This document shows positions 5,448 through 10,742 of a DNA stretch of 10,742 nucleotides, in pieces. The notes beneath the pieces are model-generated. The model ran no database searches. It was not told where the DNA came from and saw nothing but the letters and a program-made list of their open reading frames with translations. Where the stretch lies: assembly GCA_900752425.1 (NCBI GenBank), contig CAADVE010000142.1, positions 1-10,742 on the forward strand, given 5' to 3'. Each line of letters opens with the position of its first letter. Position 1 is the stretch's first letter. Source of the DNA: an uncultured Collinsella sp. (GTDB lineage Bacteria > Actinomycetota > Coriobacteriia > Coriobacteriales > Coriobacteriaceae). The position numbers and the translations under genes are program-made.

Positions 5448-6626
5448 TTAGTTGTTCTTGGTCAGGCGCTCGACGTCGTGGGCGATCATGTATTCCTCGT
5501 CGGTGGGGATGACCATAACCGTGACGGAAGAGCCGGCGGCGCTGATGACCTGTGGGCCGTTGCCCACGGCCTCGCGGTTCTTGTTGTTGTCGATACGCAC
5601 GCCCAGCCACTCAAAGCAGTCGCAGAAGGCCTTGCGGATCGACCAGTCGTTCTCGCCGATGCCGGCGGTAAAGGTAATGGTGTCCACGCCCGCCATGGAA
5701 GCGATCATGGAACCGGCCTGCTGCATGGCCTTATAGGCGAACATATCGAAGGCGAGCAGGCAGCGCTCGTCGCCCTCGGAGGCGCGCGTGCGGATGTCGC
5801 GGGCGTCGTTGGAGATGCCCGAGATGGCAAGCAGACCAGACTGCTTGTTCATCATGTCATCGACTTCCTGGTAGCTGTAGCCGCCCTCGCGCTGCAGGTA
5901 GCACACGGTGGCCGGGTCGATGGAACCACAACGGGTGCCCATCATCAGGCCATCGAGCGGCGTGAGACCCATCGTGGTGTCGCGGCACACGCCGTCCTCG
6001 ATAGCAGCGAGCGAAGCACCGTTGCCCAGATGGCACGAAAGCAGGCGGTGGCAGCGCGAACCCAGGATCTCCTTGGCCATCATCCACTCATAGCGGTGGC
6101 TCGTGCCGTGGGCGCCGTACTTGCGCACGTGGTACTTGTCGCAAACGTCCTTGGGCAGCGCGTAGGTGTAGGCAACCTCGGGCATGGTCATGTGGAACGA
6201 GGTGTCGAAGACCGCCACGTTGGGCAGCTCCGGATACTTCTCACAGCAATACTCAATCGCTGCGGCCTCGCCGTAGTTGTGCAGCGGAGCAAGCGGTGCC
6301 ACCTCAAGAATCTTGGCCATAACCTCGTCGTCGACAACCGCGGAATCATCGAAGTGCCAGCCGCCCTGAACGATACGATGCCCAATGCCATCAATCGTAA
6401 AGTCGGTCTTCTCGAGCTCCTCGAGCACGCGAGCGATAGCAGAGCGATGATCGGGGAAAGGGACCTCCTCGGTCTGCTTAGCGCCACCGTTCTCGGAGTG
6501 GCCAAAGATGCCCATGTCCGATCCGATACGCTCGCAGTTGCCCTTGGCGAAAACCTTGCGGGTATCGGTATCCAAAAGCTGATATTTAAGGCTTGAGCTG
6601 CCGGCGTTGACAACAAGTACGTTCAT
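5448..6626 (-). CDS. ackA: Acetate kinase, copy 1 (canonical active site)
   Basis: A 392-residue ASKHA-fold kinase that transfers phosphate from acetyl phosphate to ADP, giving acetate and ATP. Conserved residues are visible: NAGSSSLKY at the N-terminus, Arg84 in GHRIVQGGW, His116 in APLHN, Asp141 in VFDTSFH, His173 and His177 in HGTSH, HLGNGAS (199-205), Arg232 in GTRCGSIDP, TAGIGEN, and IPTDEE near the end. One departure is that the usual VHGGE stretch after Arg84 reads VQGGW, which the second copy shares. AAGGAG lies five bases before the ATG on the minus strand. The gene lies downstream of the second ackA on the same strand, separated by 163 bases with a terminator-like hairpin and an AT-rich promoter-like zone, so it is probably transcribed separately. 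It converges with pta. Confidence 0.95.
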   Translation of the reverse strand: MNVLVVNAGSSSLKYQLLDTDTRKVFAKGNCERIGSDMGIFGHSENGGAKQTEEVPFPDHRSAIARVLEELEKTDFTIDGIGHRIVQGGWHFDDSAVVDDEVMAKILEVAPLAPLHNYGEAAAIEYCCEKYPELPNVAVFDTSFHMTMPEVAYTYALPKDVCDKYHVRKYGAHGTSHRYEWMMAKEILGSRCHRLLSCHLGNGASLAAIEDGVCRDTTMGLTPLDGLMMGTRCGSIDPATVCYLQREGGYSYQEVDDMMNKQSGLLAISGISNDARDIRTRASEGDERCLLAFDMFAYKAMQQAGSMIASMAGVDTITFTAGIGENDWSIRKAFCDCFEWLGVRIDNNKNREAVGNGPQVISAAGSSVTVMVIPTDEEYMIAHDVERLTKNN

Positions 6627-6684
6627 GAGACTCCTTCGCAGTGCAATACGGTCGACGCAGGCCCCTTAAGGCGGCCGCATTTTA

Positions 6685-6725
6685 ATAAGAAGTTATCATA
6701 TCTTGATAAATAGATATCAGCATAT
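6685..6725 (-). promoter_or_regulatory. AT-rich promoter or operator region of ackA copy 1
   Basis: This island is much more AT-rich than the surrounding sequence and lies about 60-100 bases upstream of the ackA copy 1 start. It contains repeated TATCA/TGATA half-sites: TTATCA at 6693-6698 with TGATAA at 6704-6709 (5-base spacing), and TGATA at 6704-6708 with TATCA at 6715-6719 (6-base spacing). Several -10-like words such as TATGAT and TAAAAT are present on the minus strand, but no pair of hexamers clearly defines the promoter. Confidence 0.45.
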
Positions 6726-6741
6726 CGCCCAACGAGCGCAA

Positions 6742-6785
6742 AAGAGGGGCCGAACGGCGCTCGGTCGTCCAGCCCCTCCCCTCTT
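6742..6785 (-). terminator. Terminator-like hairpin after ackA copy 2
   Basis: On the minus strand AAGAGGGG pairs with CCCCTCTT (plus-strand 6778-6785 and 6742-6749), followed by a short T run. The 28-base interior contains a small CCGA/TCGG hairpin. The stem begins 4 bases after the ackA copy 2 stop codon. A competing 7-base pairing (6744-6750 with 6772-6778) is also possible. Confidence 0.6.
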
Positions 6786-6789
6786 GCAA

Positions 6790-7968
6790 TTACTTGCCGT
6801 TGACGATGCGCTCGACGTCGGAAGCGATCATGAACTCCTCGTCCGTAGGGATGACGAAAATCTTGACCTTGGAATCCTTGGCGGACAGGCACCAAGCGCC
6901 GTCGCCACGCAGGGCGTTGCGCGCATGATCCATCTTGACGCCCATAAAGGCCAGACGATCGGCCACGCCAGCGCGAACGGCCGGAGCGTGCTCGCCGATG
7001 CCGGCGGTAAAGACCAGGGTGTCCATGCCGCACATGGAGGTAGCCATCTCGGCGGCCTTAGCGGCAATCTTGTAGACGAACATATCGAAGGCGAGCTGAG
7101 CCTCGGGGTCACCAGCAGCGGCGAGCTCCTCAACGTTGCGGCAGTCGTTGGTCTTGCCACCGGTCACAGCCAAAAGGCCAGACTTCTTGTTCATCATCTC
7201 GTCGACCTCGTCGAAGGTGTAGCCACCCTCGCGCTGCAGGTAGCACACGGTAGCCGGGTCGATGGAGCCGCAGCGGGTGCCCATCATGACGCCGTCGAGC
7301 GGCGTCAAGCCCATGGTGGTGTCCATGCACTTGCCGTCCTCGATGGCGCACAGGGAAGCGCCGGAGCCGATATGGCACACGACGACCTTGCGGGCCTCGC
7401 CGTTGGTCATCTCGGCGACCTTCTTGGAGATGTAGCGATAGCTGGTGCCGTGGGCGCCGTACTTACGGATGTGCAGCTTGTCGCAAACATCCTTGGGAAG
7501 GGCGTAGGTCTTGGCGACCTCGGGCATGTTGAAGTGGAAAGCGGTGTCGTAGACCGTGACGTTGGGCAGATCGGGATACTGCTCCAGGCAGTACTCGATA
7601 ACGTTGGCCTCGGGGTTGTTGTGCAGCGGCGCCAGCGGGGCGACCTCGCGAATCTTGGCGAGGACGTCCTCGTCGACGAGGGAGGAATCACCAAAGTACC
7701 AACCGCCCTGAACGATACGGTGGCCGATGCCCTCGATCTTGACGCCGTTGGCCTCAAGGTCCTTCAGGACGACCTCGATGGCGACCTTGTGGTCGGGGAA
7801 CTCGATGTTCTCGGTCACCTTCTTGGAGCCATTGGCAGCATGGGTGAAGGTACCACCGGTAAAGCAGACGCGCTCGCAGGAGCCCTTTGCGGACACCTTA
7901 TGGGACTTGGTGTCGATGACCTGATACTTAAGGGTCGAAGATCCCGCGTTGACGACCAGAACGTTCAT
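6790..7968 (-). CDS. ackA: Acetate kinase paralogue, copy 2 (altered active-site motifs)
   Basis: Also 392 residues and collinear without gaps with copy 1 over the first 240 positions, where I count 158 identities (about 66%). Retained: NAGSSTLKY, Arg84 in GHRIVQGGW, His116 in APLHN, Asp141 in YDTAFH, His173, Arg232 in GTRCGSIDP, and IPTDEE. Changed: the HGTSH motif reads HGTSY (Tyr177), and the phosphate-loop motif HLGNGAS reads HIGSGAS (Ser202 for Asn). Both positions are close to the active site in structurally known acetate kinases, so this copy could have a different substrate preference or rate, or act in the reverse direction. It could also still be an ordinary acetate kinase, since the main catalytic residues are intact. 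The start is set by GGGAG four bases before ATG on the minus strand. Confidence 0.9.
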   Translation of the reverse strand: MNVLVVNAGSSTLKYQVIDTKSHKVSAKGSCERVCFTGGTFTHAANGSKKVTENIEFPDHKVAIEVVLKDLEANGVKIEGIGHRIVQGGWYFGDSSLVDEDVLAKIREVAPLAPLHNNPEANVIEYCLEQYPDLPNVTVYDTAFHFNMPEVAKTYALPKDVCDKLHIRKYGAHGTSYRYISKKVAEMTNGEARKVVVCHIGSGASLCAIEDGKCMDTTMGLTPLDGVMMGTRCGSIDPATVCYLQREGGYTFDEVDEMMNKKSGLLAVTGGKTNDCRNVEELAAAGDPEAQLAFDMFVYKIAAKAAEMATSMCGMDTLVFTAGIGEHAPAVRAGVADRLAFMGVKMDHARNALRGDGAWCLSAKDSKVKIFVIPTDEEFMIASDVERIVNGK

Positions 7969-8021
7969 GTGTCTCCCTACTAACAGGCGGTGTGGCGCCG
8001 CCAGGTTACATACGCTTCAAT

Positions 8022-8055
8022 AATAAACCCAAACGCCCTCGCGCTCGGGTTTATT
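8022..8055 (-). terminator. Hairpin between the MFS gene and ackA copy 2
   Basis: AATAAACCC at 8022-8030 and GGGTTTATT at 8047-8055 form a 9-base stem around a 16-base GC-rich loop. It lies 34 bases beyond the MFS stop and about 54 bases before the ackA copy 2 start. The simplest role is terminator of the MFS gene, but if ackA copy 2 starts transcription further up it would lie in that leader, like the hairpin in front of pta, which shares TAAACCCG and GGGTTTATT. Confidence 0.6.
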
Positions 8056-8088
8056 GCGTTGATATATAAGTTATCGGTGCCTAAATAC

Positions 8089-9249
8089 TCATGGCCTTTG
8101 ACTTGTAAGACGAAATAGCGCGGGGATATACACCAGGGAAGAAATCCCGAGCGCAACAAGCAATACGACTCGAATGCCCGCGATGCTGCTCAGCACAGAG
8201 TTGAGCAGATAGAAAAGAACAGCACCCACCGCCACCATCTGGCTTTGAACCGAAATCAGTGAACAGCGCATCGATGAATCGACAGCATTTTGAAAAATAG
8301 AGTATTTAATTGGAGCAAATAACGAGTAGGCGACCGTCTGCAACACATAGAACACGGGCAGCAAATAGACCGGAGTAAAGGGAATCAAAAATAGAGCAGT
8401 CAGGGAAAGGCGCACGATGCCGCAAATACGCGCAAAACGGCCCTTGTCGACATGAGCAATCACACTGGGCACAATAAGCCCCATGGAGGCCGAGGCAAGG
8501 AGCTGGACCGCAATGGTCACACCCGAAGCGACGGCATTCATTCCGCGGCCCGCAAGCAGCAGTGAGAAAAAGTCTTCCAGGGCGACAAAAGCAAATGCCT
8601 GAGAACAGTCCATGATGAACGCTGAACGAAGAATGCCATTACACGCAATAGCGGCACCGATCATCTTCGGGCTAATTCCACGCTCAGGTGTCCCCGCAGT
8701 GCTCCCTCTTTGCATCTCAGGAATGCAGACAACGACAACCAACGTCAACACCATTGCGATGATATCTGCCGAAAGACCAATGAGATATGCACCGACAGAC
8801 GAAATGAAACCGCCCACGCAAGCGGAGATGGCATAAGAGGCATAGAAAACAAATCGCTCAACGACATTAAGTCTTACGAGCTGGTCCTGAGAGACGCTGT
8901 CAATGTAAATCGCTTCGATGGATCCGCTCACACATGCAACGGCAAAACCTTTAAGAGTAAACGCACCGATTAAAAGCAGAGGAGAACGGACGAGAAGCAG
9001 GGCGGCGTAGTATCCAAGCATTCCCACGACGCCAACGAGGCCGCTTGTCTTTCGTCTAAACCTATCAGCAATATAGCCAGTGGGAACTTCAAGGATGAAC
9101 TTGCTCACTTGATATGCAATCATCATGCTAGAAATCGCCACCATCGAGAATCCGACGAATTCAAGGTAAACCGTCAGAAAGTACAAGATGGTGCTGAAGT
9201 TCGACAGAAAAACGAACGTCATATAAAGCAAAACCGTACGGTTTTTCAT
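8089..9249 (-). CDS. Major facilitator superfamily transporter
   Basis: A 386-residue, strongly hydrophobic inner-membrane protein with about 12 predicted membrane-spanning stretches. The MFS signature between helices 2 and 3 is clear: GYIADRFRRK (58-67). Helix-rich blocks on both sides of a central loop near PEMQRGSTAGTPERGISPK give the usual 6+6 arrangement. The substrate is not predictable; proteins of this size and form are often drug, sugar or amino-acid exporters. The start at 9249 is preferred over an ATG at 9270, because the ribosome binding site GGAGGG lies six bases before the former and inside the longer reading frame. It lies 119 bases downstream of a LysR-type regulator on the same strand, a plausible regulator and target pair. 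Codons such as AGG, AGA, ACA and CGA near its start, and lower GC than neighbouring genes, suggest a different history. Confidence 0.88.
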   Translation of the reverse strand: MKNRTVLLYMTFVFLSNFSTILYFLTVYLEFVGFSMVAISSMMIAYQVSKFILEVPTGYIADRFRRKTSGLVGVVGMLGYYAALLLVRSPLLLIGAFTLKGFAVACVSGSIEAIYIDSVSQDQLVRLNVVERFVFYASYAISACVGGFISSVGAYLIGLSADIIAMVLTLVVVVCIPEMQRGSTAGTPERGISPKMIGAAIACNGILRSAFIMDCSQAFAFVALEDFFSLLLAGRGMNAVASGVTIAVQLLASASMGLIVPSVIAHVDKGRFARICGIVRLSLTALFLIPFTPVYLLPVFYVLQTVAYSLFAPIKYSIFQNAVDSSMRCSLISVQSQMVAVGAVLFYLLNSVLSSIAGIRVVLLVALGISSLVYIPALFRLTSQRP

Positions 9250-9329
9250 ACTCCGCCCTCCAAGAACCAATAACCCAAGCCGAAATTTTGGAAAAGCATG
9301 AAGGCAAAGCCGTCAGTCATGTGTTACAA

Positions 9330-9352
9330 GGCGTCAACATTCACTTGACGCC
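9330..9352. promoter_or_regulatory. Inverted repeat upstream of the MFS gene (operator or terminator)
   Basis: GGCGTCAA at 9330-9337 and TTGACGCC at 9345-9352 are perfect 8-base inverse complements, 7 bases apart, about 80-100 bases upstream of the MFS start. There is no T tract on the minus strand, so an operator, perhaps for the neighbouring LysR protein, is at least as likely as a terminator. Confidence 0.5.
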
Positions 9353-9354
9353 AC

Positions 9355-9370
9355 GAGGCCAAATGGCCTC
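9355..9370 (-). terminator. Short hairpin overlapping the LysR gene stop
   Basis: GAGGCC (9355-9360) and GGCCTC (9365-9370) form a 6-base stem around AAAT and overlap the LysR stop codon. No T run follows on the minus strand. It could slow or stop transcription together with the inverted repeat just beyond it, but is weak on its own. Confidence 0.35.
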
Positions 9371-10259
9371 ACGAAGCGAGATGACGCAATAGGTGAAGAA
9401 ATACCGTCTGGTGTCGATCGGTCCAGGCATTTTGTCGATAGCAAAAGTAGATGGGCAAGGCTACGTCATGCGAGCCTTCAATGGAGCACTCGCTCACTTC
9501 CGGTCCATCTGATGCGAGAGAAGAGCCAGAAAAACTCAATATCAATCCCCCGGCCTGAAGAAACTCAGCCTGTGCCCTGTTTCCGTATTCGACATCGCGA
9601 AAGCGGAAATTAACCAGCTGAGCTTCGGGGCATTGATTGATTGCATTGAGACAGGGCGACAAATTAATGGGAACAGCTAACCTGCCGCCCAGCAACTCAC
9701 GAACGGTCATAGCGCCCACAGATTGATGACCCGCTGGGTAAGAAAGAACCTTGAGCTCCTTTTCACCCAAGTATTTCGAAGAAAGGACACTGTCCCTTGG
9801 CTCCTCAAATGAGATGGCCGCATCCGAAATGCCAAGCACAAGCGATTCAAAACATGTAGCCGTTGGCTGATGCCACACATCAAGGTGAATCTGAGGGTGC
9901 GAGCTTTCAAACGAGTCGTACCAGTTTTCGGCAAAAAGACGCCCCCGCCCGTGAAGGCAGGGGGCGTAAAGACGGAAGTGGCCGTCGGGCGAAACGCCGC
10001 CGTTCCCCGATTGAGCGTACTTTTTGAGATCGTCGATTTGCGCCAGGATCACGCGTGCGCGACGCGCAAATTCTCTGCCCGCAGGAGACAAAACAGCCTC
10101 CCCCGCCGATCGGTCGAGCAAAACAATCTGATACTCAGATTCCAACTTTTTGATTGCCGACGAAACGGCCTGCGGACTCACATGAACGGCGCGAGCTGCT
10201 TTGCGCACGCCGCCGTAGTTCGCCACCGCCTGAAGGTATTCGAGTTGAGAAAGCTGCAT
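9369..10259 (-). CDS. LysR-type transcriptional regulator
   Basis: A 296-residue regulator, the normal length for the family. The N-terminal winged helix-turn-helix spans about residues 1-62: LEYLQAVANYGGVRKAARAVHVSPQAVSSAIKKLE, followed by LLDRSAGEAVLSPAG. A linker helix (about 65-85) leads to a type 2 periplasmic-binding-like effector domain to the C-terminus. The effector domain has unusually many cysteines and an acidic stretch near residue 255, and does not point to a known ligand. The start is supported by TGGAG seven bases before the ATG on the minus strand. It lies 41 bases downstream of the HIT gene and 119 bases upstream of the MFS gene, all on the same strand. Its likely target is the MFS promoter, but LysR proteins are most often divergent from their targets, so this is inference. 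Confidence 0.92.
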   Translation of the reverse strand: MQLSQLEYLQAVANYGGVRKAARAVHVSPQAVSSAIKKLESEYQIVLLDRSAGEAVLSPAGREFARRARVILAQIDDLKKYAQSGNGGVSPDGHFRLYAPCLHGRGRLFAENWYDSFESSHPQIHLDVWHQPTATCFESLVLGISDAAISFEEPRDSVLSSKYLGEKELKVLSYPAGHQSVGAMTVRELLGGRLAVPINLSPCLNAINQCPEAQLVNFRFRDVEYGNRAQAEFLQAGGLILSFSGSSLASDGPEVSECSIEGSHDVALPIYFCYRQNAWTDRHQTVFLHLLRHLAS

Positions 10260-10300
10260 AGATTACTCCAAAGGCAGCCAAGTCGACGGGCTACGCGCCC

Positions 10301-10636
10301 TCAGATGAGGTTCTCGCCCAGGTTCTTGCCGCCGAGGACGTGCATGTGGAAGTGCATGACGGTCTGGCCGGCGTTGACGCCCTTGTTGGAGATGACGCGG
10401 AAACCGTCCTCCAAGCCCTTGGCCTTAGCGACCTCCTGGATGGCGTGAGCCATGGCGCCCATGGTCTCGGCCGGTATGTTGTCGGCGATGTCGCTGTAAT
10501 GCTTCTTGGGGATCACGAGCGTGTGGACCGGCGCCTGGGGATTGAGGTCGTCGAAGGCGATGACCTGGTCGTCCTCATAGACAGCGGTCGAGGGGATCTC
10601 GTGGTTGGCAATTTTGCAGAAGATGCAATCACACAT
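10301..10636 (-). CDS. HIT-family nucleotide-binding hydrolase (HinT-like)
   Basis: A 111-residue cytoplasmic histidine-triad protein of the HinT branch, enzymes that hydrolyse AMP-linked phosphoramidates such as AMP-lysine and aminoacyl adenylates. The active-site triad is HFHMHV with His95, His97 and His99, preceded by NKGVNAGQTV. The N-terminal CDCIFCKIANHEIP contains the CxxC pair typical of many bacterial HIT proteins, and LVIPKKH (40-46) is also characteristic. The start at 10636 is chosen over an upstream ATG at 10711, because AAAGGA lies shortly before it and the family begins at this point; the extra 25 residues upstream do not look like HIT sequence. LysR follows after 41 bases with no clear terminator, so the two may be co-transcribed. 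Confidence 0.93.
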   Translation of the reverse strand: MCDCIFCKIANHEIPSTAVYEDDQVIAFDDLNPQAPVHTLVIPKKHYSDIADNIPAETMGAMAHAIQEVAKAKGLEDGFRVISNKGVNAGQTVMHFHMHVLGGKNLGENLI

Positions 10637-10662
10637 GGTAGGTTCCTTTCTCACAGACCAAG

Positions 10663-10742
10663 GTAGTCTTTTTGGGACGGGGCTTTTTTGACTACTTTTT
10701 CGCAAGCGCAAACACTCGGCAAGCCGTCGCGCAAGGGTAGTC
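10663..10742. repeat. GTAGTC/GACTAC repeat zone with A/T tracts upstream of the HIT gene
   Basis: GTAGTC occurs at 10663-10668 and again at the window edge (10737-10742), with the inverse GACTAC at 10690-10695. The first pair encloses T5, a G-rich block (GGGACGGGGC) and T6, and a further T5 follows at 10696-10700. The tracts are centred about 15 and 11-12 bases apart, which would favour DNA bending. This is the region where the HIT promoter must lie, but no clear -35/-10 pair is seen. The right end of the repeat is cut by the window. Confidence 0.45.

Noticed and set aside
4381..5610. A 409-codon minus-strand frame opposite pta
   Set aside because: It is compositionally repetitive and covers the pta-ackA terminator and the end of ackA copy 1; pta itself is unmistakable.
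6693..6719. FNR/Crp-type site upstream of ackA copy 1
   Set aside because: FNR sites read TTGAT-N4-ATCAA; here the half-sites face the other way and the spacing differs.
6703..7983. A 426-codon plus-strand reading frame opposite ackA copy 2, longer than the gene itself
   Set aside because: It is the mirror of a GC-rich, strongly biased gene with clear acetate kinase motifs; its translation is low-complexity Gly/Val/Ala/Leu/Asp-rich with no family motif. The frame opposite ackA copy 1 (5409-6596) was rejected for the same reason.
10637..10711. N-terminal extension of the HIT protein from the upstream ATG
   Set aside because: The extra 25 residues do not resemble the family, and a ribosome binding site precedes the internal ATG, where HIT proteins normally start.
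1..10742. tRNA or rRNA genes, or known metabolite riboswitches
   Set aside because: I saw no cloverleaf, rRNA segment or familiar riboswitch core in any intergenic region.

Overview
The window looks like a chromosomal segment from a high-GC anaerobic gut actinobacterium of the Coriobacteriia, most likely Collinsella. This is inferred from the gene set and codon bias (acetate kinase and phosphotransacetylase, a Galf-type mutase, a P1-family peptidase, a HIT protein, strong G/C at third positions). No rRNA or marker gene is present to prove it.

Layout. The left edge holds the 3' part of a Maf nucleotide pyrophosphatase gene (+), which ends in a hairpin terminator. A P1/DmpA-family N-terminal-nucleophile peptidase (+) follows. 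Positions 1535-1910 form a gene-free convergent interval. It contains two copies of one structured palindromic element, each lying 3' of its neighbouring gene in the same relative orientation, and between them a short remnant that resembles the 3' end of the adjacent glycosyltransferase gene. On the minus strand, glf (UDP-galactopyranose mutase) and a family 2 glycosyltransferase overlap by 8 bases and form a surface-polysaccharide unit. Divergent from glf is pta (+), with back-to-back -10 boxes and a strong hairpin in the pta leader. Converging on pta are two tandem acetate kinase paralogues (-), so the window carries the complete acetyl-CoA to acetate ATP-yielding branch with the kinase duplicated. 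To the right, all on the minus strand, are an MFS transporter, a LysR-type regulator and a HIT-family hydrolase. The MFS/LysR pair has visibly lower GC and less biased codons than its neighbours.

How the genes work together. Pta plus AckA makes ATP from acetyl-CoA during fermentation. Glf supplies UDP-galactofuranose, possibly to the coupled glycosyltransferase. LysR may control the adjacent MFS gene. The most unusual item is the pair of elements at 1547-1675 and 1769-1878: a conserved core with compensatory changes in the stem, enclosed by long stems of unrelated sequence. This looks like a structured 3'-UTR RNA or palindromic repeat family. The second most interesting point is that the second acetate kinase has changed residues in two active-site motifs where the first is canonical.
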